From assembly GCF_025567365.1 (NCBI RefSeq), contig NZ_JAOQJG010000003.1:1-64000 (forward strand): 64,000 nucleotides of DNA, in the 5' to 3' direction. The translations under genes were made by a program, and so were the position numbers. A model generated the notes under the pieces. It saw only the letters and a list, made by a program, of their open reading frames with translations. It did no database searches and was not told the origin of the DNA. Positions 23,808-32,521 of the stretch are shown in pieces. This DNA is from Anaerostipes amylophilus (lineage in GTDB: Bacteria > Bacillota > Clostridia > Lachnospirales > Lachnospiraceae). Within the stretch, counting starts at the first letter, position 1. Each line of letters opens with the position of its first letter.

Positions 23808-26291
23808 ATGACACAGAGAAATAGTGAAACAAAATTACAAAAATTTCACAGCGTCATGCAAAAAGTCTTAAAATATGGGATTGTCCTTGCATTGATCGCA
23901 TTTATTGTATTGGTTTTAACAAATAAAAATCAGTTTTCAGAAAGAGTTGCAAAAGGTGTTCCAGAAAAGAAAATATCAAAGATTGCAATTTCAGATGGTG
24001 ATAAAGTTGTACAAAAGTTTAAAGCAACATGTGATACGATGGAACGTTTGAATATTCTGGTTGACAGAAATGAACAGGTTGGAAGAGCTGGAAGTATTGA
24101 TCTGAATGTAAAAGATAGTAAGGGAAGATCAATCTATCATATTACGCCGAGCCTGTTAGAGGTTGATGGATTAAAGAATATGACGGCAACAATGAGACGT
24201 ACCCAAAGAGCTGAATATCGCTGGTACAGAGTTGTAGTAAACCAGAAACTGAACAAAGGTGAGAATTATACGATTGAGATCACAGCAAAAGGAATCAAGA
24301 AAGATCGTCCATTATATTTATATACATCAAAGAAAATGGGAAATATTTTTAGTCCTGTGAAAGTCAATGGACAGAAGATGGATGTACATATCCGTACAAG
24401 AGTATGGACAACACAGATTGATGTTTCAGCAATTGTTTTAACAGTTGCAATTACATTGGCACTGATCGCATTGATTCTTATTCCAATATATTTGCCGAAA
24501 AAATGGAATAAGAGATTTACATGGATATTGTTTGTTATAACACCGTGGATTTCGTTTTACATGGTTGAGAAGGTATTCTATAATCCGATCAGTGTTATGA
24601 ATAAGCTGGCATTCGGGCTGAATGTATTATGGTATTATATTATTTATATGATCTTGTTGCTTATATTTAACAGAGTGAAATGGGCATTGTTGGTTGGAAA
24701 TGTATTTTTCTATGCAGCAGCGATAGGTAACTATTTTGTACTTGCATTCCGTGGAACTCCAATCACACCAGCAGATATTTATGCCCTTGGAACTGCAATG
24801 GACGTAGCAGATCATTATGTATTATCCTACGATAAAGCAGCAATCGTAGCAACAGTTGTATTACTTGGAATGTGTGTGCTTGCATCCAAACTTGAAACAT
24901 ATCCAATCTTTCAATGGAGAAAACGATTGATTGCTGTTTTAGTTACGGTTCTTGTTACAGCAGCAAGTGCTTTTACACTGACAAGAGTTGATGCACTACA
25001 ATCTAAGGGAGTTAAGGTGAATTTTTGGAATCAGAAATTAGGTTATACCAATAATGGATATATTTTAAGTTTCTTAATGAATATTCAGTATACGATCGTA
25101 TCCCAGCCAGAAGGGTATAGTGCAAATAAAGTAAATAAGATTGCAGACAACTACGAAGTTACACAGGGAAGTAACAAAAACTTAAAACAAAAACCAAATG
25201 TAGTCGTGATCATGAATGAGACGTTTTCTGATCTGAATGTGGTTAATAAGATCAAGACAAATAAAGAGGTTATGCCATTTATTAACAATCTGAAAGAAAA
25301 TACCATCAAAGGTCATATGTTAGTGTCTGTTTTTGGTGGAGGTACAAGTAATTCGGAATATGAATTTTTAACAGGAAACTCTGTATCAGCACTTCCATTA
25401 AATGGAAACGCTTATACACAGTTTGTAAAACATAAAGTACCAAGTCTTGCATCCCAGTTGAAACAACAGGGGTATGATACGTTGGCATTCCACCCATACA
25501 AAGCACATGGATGGAACAGAGATACTGTTTACCCATTGATTGGATTTGATCAGTTCTTAGATGAAACATGCATGAATCCAAATGGAGAAAAATTCCGAGG
25601 ATGGTATTCTGATTCCGAGGATTACAATAAGATCATTGATATCTTTAATAAGAAAAAGGCAGGGCAGCCATTATTCTTATTTAATGTAACGATTCAGAAC
25701 CATGGAGGATATCTGATCGCTGATAAGAACTTTAAAGAAGAGATCAAGATCAAGGATGAAAAGGCAACAGATACAGCAAATCGTTATCTGTCACTGATCC
25801 ATGAATCTGACCGTGCATTTGAGAAGATCATTAATTACTTTAAGAATAAGAAAGAACCAACGATCGTTGTAATGTTCGGGGATCATCAGCCGAAACTGGA
25901 AGATTCATTCTATGAACTGTTATATGGAAAATCATTAAGCAACTTAAGTTTGAAAGAACAGCAGAAGAAGTATACAGTACCATTTATCATATGGGCTAAC
26001 TATGATATTGATGCAAAAAGCGATGTAGAAAATGTCAGTGCAAACTATTTATCAAGCTTGATGCTTCAGCAGACAAACTTAAAATTGTCAAGATATAATG
26101 AATTTTTATTAGATATGAGAAAAAATGTTCCTGCATTGAATGCAAATGGGTATGTAGACAAAGATGGAGAAAATCATCATTTTTCAGAACAAAATAAATA
26201 CACAAAACTGATCACACAGTATCAGTATCTGCAGTATAATAGTTTGATGGATAAGAAACATGTCAGTACAGATTTGTTTTCTGTGAAATAA
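23808..26291 (+). CDS. LtaS-like sulfatase-fold membrane protein, first tandem copy
   Basis: The 827-residue protein starts with a membrane segment (about 20-42), then an outer beta-rich domain (about 55-195), then about six membrane segments (205-400) and an outer sulfatase-fold domain (about 460-780). The nucleophile is Thr513 in FGGGTSNSEYEF; metal residues appear in IMNETF, QNHGGY and FGDHQPKL. It should transfer phosphoglycerol or a similar group onto a cell-surface polymer. The domain between the first two membrane regions is absent from classical LtaS. The next gene is a close paralogue. Confidence 0.85.
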   Translation: MTQRNSETKLQKFHSVMQKVLKYGIVLALIAFIVLVLTNKNQFSERVAKGVPEKKISKIAISDGDKVVQKFKATCDTMERLNILVDRNEQVGRAGSIDLNVKDSKGRSIYHITPSLLEVDGLKNMTATMRRTQRAEYRWYRVVVNQKLNKGENYTIEITAKGIKKDRPLYLYTSKKMGNIFSPVKVNGQKMDVHIRTRVWTTQIDVSAIVLTVAITLALIALILIPIYLPKKWNKRFTWILFVITPWISFYMVEKVFYNPISVMNKLAFGLNVLWYYIIYMILLLIFNRVKWALLVGNVFFYAAAIGNYFVLAFRGTPITPADIYALGTAMDVADHYVLSYDKAAIVATVVLLGMCVLASKLETYPIFQWRKRLIAVLVTVLVTAASAFTLTRVDALQSKGVKVNFWNQKLGYTNNGYILSFLMNIQYTIVSQPEGYSANKVNKIADNYEVTQGSNKNLKQKPNVVVIMNETFSDLNVVNKIKTNKEVMPFINNLKENTIKGHMLVSVFGGGTSNSEYEFLTGNSVSALPLNGNAYTQFVKHKVPSLASQLKQQGYDTLAFHPYKAHGWNRDTVYPLIGFDQFLDETCMNPNGEKFRGWYSDSEDYNKIIDIFNKKKAGQPLFLFNVTIQNHGGYLIADKNFKEEIKIKDEKATDTANRYLSLIHESDRAFEKIINYFKNKKEPTIVVMFGDHQPKLEDSFYELLYGKSLSNLSLKEQQKKYTVPFIIWANYDIDAKSDVENVSANYLSSLMLQQTNLKLSRYNEFLLDMRKNVPALNANGYVDKDGENHHFSEQNKYTKLITQYQYLQYNSLMDKKHVSTDLFSVK

Positions 26292-26312
26292 GCAGGACGA
26301 GAGGAAAGAAAT

Positions 26313-28799
26313 ATGTCAGAACGAAATGGAAAAAATAAAATTCATAATATAATAAACAAAGCGATGAAAGGCGTGGTTGTATTCGCATTATTTCTTTTTA
26401 TTATTTTTGTACTAAAGAATAAGGCTGAGTTTTCAGAAAAAATCGCTAAGGGTGGACCAGATAAGGAAATTTCTCAGATCGCAGTGACAGGTAATGATGA
26501 GATTGTGCAGAAGTTTAAAGCGACGTATGATAACATTCAGAGCTTCACGTTCATGATCGATCGAAATCAGAGCTATAAAAGAGCAGGAAGTATTTCTGTT
26601 AATATCAAGGACAGCAAAGGAAAATCAGTTTATCATGTCACAAAAGATTTGCTGGATGTGGATGGAATGAGAAACATTCAGCCGTCTTTAAAGACAAGCA
26701 GATATACATCCCAAAAATGGTATAGCTTGATCGTTAATAAGGATATCAAAAAGGGCGATACATATACTCTTACGATCAAAGCCAGAGGAATCAAAAAAGA
26801 TCATCCATTGTATTTATATACATCAAAGGAGATGGGCAAGATATATGAGCCAGCAGTGATCAATGGAAAGTCACAAAAAGACTTTCATATCCGAATGAGA
26901 GTATGGACAAATCGTATTGATGTAAGTGCGATCATAATGACAGTAGCAATCGCAGTTGCACTGATGGCTATTATTCTGATTCCATTAAAACTTCCAGAAA
27001 AATGGAATAAACGATTTAGTTGGATATTATTTATTGTGAATCCGTGGATCGCATTTTATATGGTTGAGAAAGTGTTTTATAATCCGATCAGCATTATGAA
27101 GCCACTGACATTTGCTTTAAATGTGCTGTGGTATTACATTATATATGCAGTATTGCTGATGCTCTTTAACCGTATTAAATGGGCACTGATGATAGGAAAT
27201 ATTTTCTTCTACGGTGCAGCGATCGCAAATTATTTTGTACTTGCATTTAGAGGAAATCCAATCACACCAGCAGATATTTATGCGGTTGGAACAGCGATGG
27301 ATGTTGCAGATCATTATGTACTAAGTTTTGATAAACCAGCCATTATTGCAACGATCATTTTACTTGGTTTATGTGTGATCGCATGTAAATTAGAAACTTT
27401 CAAGGCATTTACGATCAAGAAACGACTGGTTGCAATTGTTATCACGGCAATAGTGATAGTTGCAAGTTCCGTTCACATGACAAAAGTAGATGATCTTGCC
27501 AAAAATGGAATCAAAGTTAATTTATTTAACCAGAAAAATGGATATTTGAAAAATGGATATATTTTAAGCTTTATTTTAAATGTTCAGTATACTCTTGTTT
27601 CTCAGCCAGATGGATATAATCCGCAGACGGTAAATAAGATTGCAGATAACTATCAGGTAACAACAGGAAAGAATAAAACTTTAAAACAAAAACCAAATGT
27701 AGTCGTGATCATGAATGAAACATTTGCAGATTTAAATGTAGTCAATCATATTAAGACCAACAAAGAGGTTATGCCGTTTATTAACAGTTTAAAAGAAAAT
27801 ACGATAAAAGGGCATATGCTTGTATCTGTATTTGGAGGAGGAACAAGCAACTCAGAATATGAATTTCTGACAGGAAACTCTGTATCAACATTGCCATTAA
27901 ATGGTAATGCTTATACACAGTTTATCAAACATAAAGTGCCAAGTCTTGCATCGCAGTTAAAACAGGAAGGATATGATACGATGGCATTCCATCCATATAA
28001 AGCGAATGGATGGAATAGAAATACGGTATATCCATTGCTTGGATTTGATAAATTCATTGACGAGACATCTATGAATCCAAACGGAGAAAAATTCCGTGGA
28101 TGGTATTCTGATTCTGAGGATTATAATAAGATCATTGATGTGTTTAATAAAAAGGAATCAGGGAAACCACTATTCTTCTTTAATGTAACGATCCAGAATC
28201 ATGGTGGTTATTATGTCAAAGATACCAAATTTAAAGAAGAGATCAAGATTCAGGATGAGAAAGCAACGGATACAGCAAACCGTTATCTGTCACTGATCCA
28301 TGAGTCAGACCGTGCGTTTGAAAAGATCATCAACTATTTTAAACAACAAAAAGAACCAACGATTGTTGTAATGTTTGGAGATCATCAGCCAAAACTTCCG
28401 GATTCTTTCTATGAATTATTATATGGAAAATCTTTAAATAATTTAAGCCTTAAGGAATTACAGAAGAAATACAAGGTGCCATTTATCATATGGGCAAATT
28501 ATGATATTGATGAAGCTTCTGATATGGAAAATGTCAGTGCAAACTATCTTTCCAGCATGATGCTTGAGCAGACAAACTTAAAATTATCAAGATATAATGA
28601 ATATTTGTTAAATTTAAGAAAGACAATACCAGCGTTAAATGCGAATGGTTATGTGGATAAAGATGGAAAAGATCATGAATTTTCTGAAAAGAACAAATAT
28701 ACAAAACTGATCAATGAGTATCACTATCTGCAATATAACAGTTTGATGGATACAAAACATGTTAGTAATACATTATTTTCCGTAGGAAATGGTAAGTAA
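26313..28799 (+). CDS. LtaS-like sulfatase-fold membrane protein, second tandem copy
   Basis: The 828-residue protein has the same layout as its neighbour 21 bases upstream: N-terminal membrane segment, outer beta domain, about six membrane segments, sulfatase-fold domain with Thr511 in FGGGTSNSEYEF and FGDHQPKL. Long stretches are identical between the two copies in the catalytic half, while the outer N-terminal domain differs more, which suggests duplication followed by specialisation. GAGGAAAG precedes the ATG. A hairpin follows the stop codon. Confidence 0.85.
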   Translation: MSERNGKNKIHNIINKAMKGVVVFALFLFIIFVLKNKAEFSEKIAKGGPDKEISQIAVTGNDEIVQKFKATYDNIQSFTFMIDRNQSYKRAGSISVNIKDSKGKSVYHVTKDLLDVDGMRNIQPSLKTSRYTSQKWYSLIVNKDIKKGDTYTLTIKARGIKKDHPLYLYTSKEMGKIYEPAVINGKSQKDFHIRMRVWTNRIDVSAIIMTVAIAVALMAIILIPLKLPEKWNKRFSWILFIVNPWIAFYMVEKVFYNPISIMKPLTFALNVLWYYIIYAVLLMLFNRIKWALMIGNIFFYGAAIANYFVLAFRGNPITPADIYAVGTAMDVADHYVLSFDKPAIIATIILLGLCVIACKLETFKAFTIKKRLVAIVITAIVIVASSVHMTKVDDLAKNGIKVNLFNQKNGYLKNGYILSFILNVQYTLVSQPDGYNPQTVNKIADNYQVTTGKNKTLKQKPNVVVIMNETFADLNVVNHIKTNKEVMPFINSLKENTIKGHMLVSVFGGGTSNSEYEFLTGNSVSTLPLNGNAYTQFIKHKVPSLASQLKQEGYDTMAFHPYKANGWNRNTVYPLLGFDKFIDETSMNPNGEKFRGWYSDSEDYNKIIDVFNKKESGKPLFFFNVTIQNHGGYYVKDTKFKEEIKIQDEKATDTANRYLSLIHESDRAFEKIINYFKQQKEPTIVVMFGDHQPKLPDSFYELLYGKSLNNLSLKELQKKYKVPFIIWANYDIDEASDMENVSANYLSSMMLEQTNLKLSRYNEYLLNLRKTIPALNANGYVDKDGKDHEFSEKNKYTKLINEYHYLQYNSLMDTKHVSNTLFSVGNGK

Positions 28800-28838
28800 T
28801 ATAAAAAATCAAAAGAAAATATGTAGAAATTAAAAGCT

Positions 28839-28868
28839 TTAGGCACTCTGTCTTGACAGAGTGCCTAA
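28839..28868 (+). terminator. Hairpin after the LtaS-like pair, overlapping the purA promoter
   Basis: A 14-bp perfect stem (28839-28852 with 28855-28868) with a 2-base loop. The T-tract is missing, so termination may be partial. Its second arm contains the -35 of the purA promoter. Confidence 0.6.
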
Positions 28869-28881
28869 AACGATATAGAAT
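28853..28881 (+). promoter_or_regulatory. purA promoter
   Basis: Consensus TTGACA (28853-28858), exactly 17 bases, and TAGAAT (28876-28881). No purine riboswitch-like sequence is seen in the 95-base leader. Confidence 0.8.
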
Positions 28882-28975
28882 GAAAGTTGTTGCTGTGTAG
28901 TATTTAAGATAAGTACGACCACACAATAAATACAAGAAAAAGTCAAATAATTGATTTTATTAGGAGGATACACAT

Positions 28976-30265
28976 ATGGTAAAAGCAGTCGTTGGAGCCA
29001 ATTGGGGAGACGAAGGAAAAGGTAAGATTACAGACATGTTAGGTGAAACATCCGATATTATCGTTCGTTTCCAGGGAGGAGCAAATGCTGGTCATACGAT
29101 CATCAATGATTACGGTAAGTTTGCGTTGCATACATTACCATCTGGGGTATTCTACAACCATACAACAAGTGTGATCGGTAATGGTGTGGCATTAAATATC
29201 CCTGTATTATTTAAAGAGATTGAAGAAATTGTAAGCCAGGGGGTTCCTAAGCCTAAGATCTTAGTATCAGATCGTGCGCAGATGGTAATGCCTTATCACA
29301 TTTTATTCGATCAGTATGAAGAAGAACGTCTTGGAAAGAACTCATTTGGATCAACAAAATCCGGTATCGCACCATTTTATTCAGACAAATACGCAAAGAT
29401 CGGATTCCAGGTAAGTGAATTATTCGATGAAGAAGAAGTGTTAAGAGAAAAAGTAAAATCAGTATGTGAGAAAAAGAATGTTATGTTAGAGCATTTATAT
29501 CACAAACCACTTCTTGATCCAGATGAATTATACAATACATTAATGGAATACAAAGAGATGGTAGCACCTTATGTATGTGATACATCATTGTTTTTACACG
29601 AAGCGATCAAAGAAGGAAAGAATATCTTATTAGAAGGACAGTTAGGATCACTAAAAGACCCTGACCATGGAATCTATCCAATGGTTACATCATCTTCTAC
29701 ATTAGCAGGATATGGTGCGATCGGAGCAGGAATTCCTCCATATGAGATCAAGAAAGTTGTAACAGTTGTAAAAGCATACTCAAGTGCCGTAGGAGCTGGG
29801 GCTTTCGTAAGTGAGATCTTTGGAGATGAAGCAGATGAACTTCGCCGTCGTGGTGGAGATGGTGGAGAATTTGGAGCAACAACAGGACGTCCAAGAAGAA
29901 TGGGATGGTTTGATGCTGTAGCTACTAAATACGGATGCCGTATGCAGGGAACAACAGATGTTGCCTTTACAGTATTAGATGTACTTGGATATTTAGACGA
30001 GATTCCAGTATGCGTAGGATATGAAATTGACGGAGAAGTAACAACAGACTTCCCAACAACAGGAAAACTTGAGAAAGCAAAACCAGTTTTAGAAGTACTT
30101 CCAGGATGGAAATCTGATATCCGTGGAATCAAGAACTACGAAGATCTTCCAGAGAACTGCCGTAAGTACATCGAGTTTGTAGAAGAGAAGATTGGATATC
30201 CGATCACATTAGTATCCAACGGACCAGAAAGACATGATATCATCAGACGTGGTTTTGAGGACTAA
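28976..30265 (+). CDS. purA: Adenylosuccinate synthetase
   Basis: The 429-residue GTP-dependent enzyme makes adenylosuccinate from IMP and aspartate. N-terminal GANWGDEGKGKITD is the catalytic P-loop, NAGHTI follows, and GEFGATTGRPRRMGWFDA is the family signature. Length and start are normal, with AGGAGG upstream. It has its own strong promoter, and lepB follows after 18 bases. Confidence 0.98.
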   Translation: MVKAVVGANWGDEGKGKITDMLGETSDIIVRFQGGANAGHTIINDYGKFALHTLPSGVFYNHTTSVIGNGVALNIPVLFKEIEEIVSQGVPKPKILVSDRAQMVMPYHILFDQYEEERLGKNSFGSTKSGIAPFYSDKYAKIGFQVSELFDEEEVLREKVKSVCEKKNVMLEHLYHKPLLDPDELYNTLMEYKEMVAPYVCDTSLFLHEAIKEGKNILLEGQLGSLKDPDHGIYPMVTSSSTLAGYGAIGAGIPPYEIKKVVTVVKAYSSAVGAGAFVSEIFGDEADELRRRGGDGGEFGATTGRPRRMGWFDAVATKYGCRMQGTTDVAFTVLDVLGYLDEIPVCVGYEIDGEVTTDFPTTGKLEKAKPVLEVLPGWKSDIRGIKNYEDLPENCRKYIEFVEEKIGYPITLVSNGPERHDIIRRGFED

Positions 30266-30283
30266 ATTTTAAGGACAGCCAAT

Positions 30284-30835
30284 ATGAGCAGAGAGAAAGC
30301 AGATAAAGAAGAGAAGAAAGGCTTTAAGAGAGAAGCTTTAAGCTGGGTGATCTGTATTGTGGTGACCATTCTTCTCACAGAATTTATCTTGAATTTTGTA
30401 ATTATCAACGCCAATATTCCAAGTGGTTCGATGGAGAATACGATCATGACGAATGACAAGCTGATTGCTCTTAGGACCTCTTACTGGTTTAAAGATCCGA
30501 AAAGGGGAGATATTATTATCTTCAAGTATCCAGAGGATGAAAGGGAATGGTATATTAAACGTGTGATCGCTCTTCCAGGAGAGACTGTGCAGGTTAAAGA
30601 TGGTAAAGTCTACATTAACGGAAGCAGTAAACCACTTAGTGAACCATATATCAAAGAAGAACCAGTAGAAGATTTTGGACCATATACAGTGCCGAAGAAT
30701 GGATATTTTGTTATGGGAGATAATCGGAATAATTCAAATGATGCGAGAGAATGGGATATACACTATGTTTCCAGAGACGAGATCTTAGGAAAAGCGTGGT
30801 TTCGATATTACCCATCAATCAAACGGATCAAGTAA
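30284..30835 (+). CDS. lepB: Type I signal peptidase
   Basis: The 183-residue membrane serine protease removes signal peptides from secreted proteins. It has one N-terminal membrane segment (about 18-42), nucleophile Ser49 in IPSGSMENT, general base Lys92 in YIKRVIALPGE, and the GDNRNNSNDAREW box. This is the short Gram-positive form. It is co-directional with purA and ridA. Confidence 0.96.
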   Translation: MSREKADKEEKKGFKREALSWVICIVVTILLTEFILNFVIINANIPSGSMENTIMTNDKLIALRTSYWFKDPKRGDIIIFKYPEDEREWYIKRVIALPGETVQVKDGKVYINGSSKPLSEPYIKEEPVEDFGPYTVPKNGYFVMGDNRNNSNDAREWDIHYVSRDEILGKAWFRYYPSIKRIK

Positions 30836-30863
30836 CAGATGAAGAAAGGCAGGAAATACTATC

Positions 30864-31241
30864 ATGGATACAAAGATCATTAATGCACAGAATGCACCAG
30901 CAGCTGTTGGACCATACTGCCATGCAGTAGAAGCAGGAGATTTTGTGTTTACATCCGGACAGATTGGTTTAGATCCACAGACACAGGAGTTAAAAGAAGG
31001 TGTCGCTGAACAGACAAAACAGGTGTTAGCAAATTTAACAGCAGTATTAAAAGCATCTGATCTTACATTAGACAATGTTATCAAAACAACAGTATTCTTA
31101 GCAGATATCAATGATTTCGCAGAGATCAATGGAATTTATGAAGAAGCTTTTGGAGATAACAAACCAGCAAGATCATGTGTACAGGCAGGAGCTCTTCCAA
31201 AAGGAGCACTGATCGAGATTGAAGTTATTGCAGTAAAATAA
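30864..31241 (+). CDS. ridA: RidA-family enamine/imine deaminase
   Basis: The 125-residue protein of the YjgF/YER057c/UK114 family hydrolyses reactive 2-aminoacrylate-type intermediates made by PLP enzymes. Marks are AVGPYCHAVEAGDFVFTSGQ near residues 11-30 and the arginine in KPARSCVQ. Length is typical. It ends its operon at a bidirectional terminator. Confidence 0.94.
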   Translation: MDTKIINAQNAPAAVGPYCHAVEAGDFVFTSGQIGLDPQTQELKEGVAEQTKQVLANLTAVLKASDLTLDNVIKTTVFLADINDFAEINGIYEEAFGDNKPARSCVQAGALPKGALIEIEVIAVK

Positions 31242-31254
31242 TAACAAGAAAATA

Positions 31255-31300
31255 AAAAGTTCCGATAATGGATAAACAGATTCATTACCGGAACTTTTTT
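31255..31300. terminator. Bidirectional terminator between ridA and the aminotransferase gene
   Basis: AAAAAGTTCCG pairs with CGGAACTTTTTT around an interrupted inner stem. A-run and T-run at either end allow use on both strands. Confidence 0.85.
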
Positions 31301-31322
31301 AGTTTTATATAAAATAAATATT

Positions 31323-32405
31323 TTATTTTAATAATGCTAATAAACGATCATTATCTTCTTTTTTCTGAATACAGAAACGAATAAATTCACCATCAAGTCC
31401 ATGAAAACTCGCACAGTCGCGGATCATCAGACCTTCTTTGATACATCGTTCAAACATTTCAAAAGAAGTAGTTCCATCTAAAAGTTTTACAAGAATAAAG
31501 TTTGCATAAGCCTTAAAAACCTTAAGATTAGGACGTTTGGATAAAATATTCATACAGCGGGAACGCTCAGAATCAATATAATCTTTCGTCATTTTGATAT
31601 AATCCTTATCCATAAACATTGCTTCTCCGGCAAGGGCAGCCAGTGTGTTGATCGTCCATGGATTTTTGATGCTGTTCATACGTTCAAGGAAAGAAAGGTT
31701 TCCACAGATTCCGTAACCAAGACGAAGTCCTGGAGCACAGAAGAATTTGGAAGTTCCGCGAAGAACCATGAAATTATCAAATTTTGTAGTGAGAGAAACC
31801 GCTGAGATCTTTTGGATATCGGGGGCAAATTCTACATAAGTTTCATCAATCATAACAAAGATATTATGTTTTTTACAATGTGCAAGGATTTTTGAAATTT
31901 CCTCCGTATTCAGAGCACTAGAGGTTGGATTATTCGGATTACATATTGCAAGAAGATCAACACTGTCATCGAGTTTTGCAAAAAGATCATCAAGATCTAA
32001 TTGAAAATCAAGATCTTCTCTTAGATAATATTCTTCTACATGACCACCAACAAGATCGATCTCTCGTGTATATTCGGAATATGTAGGAGATAGAAGCAGT
32101 GCGTGTTTTGGACGTAATAGTTGCATTGTAAGACTGATCATCTCGGTTGCACCATTTCCAACAATGATATGTTCCATTGGGACATTACAGTATAGTGAAA
32201 GGGTAGAACGAAGTTCCTTGTAATCACGGTCAGGATACTCGCTGATACATTCAATATGAGATGCCATGCTTTTCTTCAATAAAGGTGAAATTCCTAGAGG
32301 ATTGACATTTCCTGCAAAAGGAATGATCGTCTCTTTTTTGATTCCATAATAAGCTTCGACTTTCTCAAGATCACTTCCGTGAAATTCTTGTTTTTTTTCT
32401 GACAT
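31323..32405 (-). CDS. PLP-dependent aminotransferase, HisC/CobD-like
   Basis: The 360-residue fold-type I enzyme has the N-terminal HGSDLEKVEAYYGI and FAGNVNPLGISP pattern seen in CobD-type L-threonine-phosphate decarboxylases and in HisC relatives, then ICNPNNPTS, the DETYVEF aspartate motif, and the PLP lysine in RGTSKFFCAPGLRLGY. No cobalamin or histidine gene lies nearby, so neither assignment can be settled. It is a single-gene unit on the reverse strand, divergent from the large unknown operon. GAGGAA precedes the ATG. Confidence 0.8.
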   Translation of the reverse strand: MSEKKQEFHGSDLEKVEAYYGIKKETIIPFAGNVNPLGISPLLKKSMASHIECISEYPDRDYKELRSTLSLYCNVPMEHIIVGNGATEMISLTMQLLRPKHALLLSPTYSEYTREIDLVGGHVEEYYLREDLDFQLDLDDLFAKLDDSVDLLAICNPNNPTSSALNTEEISKILAHCKKHNIFVMIDETYVEFAPDIQKISAVSLTTKFDNFMVLRGTSKFFCAPGLRLGYGICGNLSFLERMNSIKNPWTINTLAALAGEAMFMDKDYIKMTKDYIDSERSRCMNILSKRPNLKVFKAYANFILVKLLDGTTSFEMFERCIKEGLMIRDCASFHGLDGEFIRFCIQKKEDNDRLLALLK

Positions 32406-32445
32406 GGTAATTCCTCTTTTCCTTTAATATTGTGTCGAAATTTGG

Positions 32446-32505
32446 TATAATGAATACTAATTGAAATTATGTATTATTATACCCACAAAATCTTTTGGTT
32501 GGCAA
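32446..32505. promoter_or_regulatory. Divergent promoter region for the aminotransferase gene and the DUF5717-type operon
   Basis: On the plus strand an extended -10 TGGTATAAT ends at 32451, about 70 bases before the start at 32522. On the minus strand TTGCCA (32500-32505), an 18-base spacer and TATAAT (32476-32481) point toward the aminotransferase gene. The two would interfere if used together. Confidence 0.45.
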
Positions 32506-32521
32506 GGAGCAGAATAAGAAT

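Noticed and set aside
28882..28975. Purine riboswitch before purA
   Set aside because: The leader is short and lacks the conserved junction sequences of that riboswitch.
29674..30132. 152-codon reverse-strand frame
   Set aside because: It is the complement of purA, with a biased serine/proline-rich composition typical of shadow frames.
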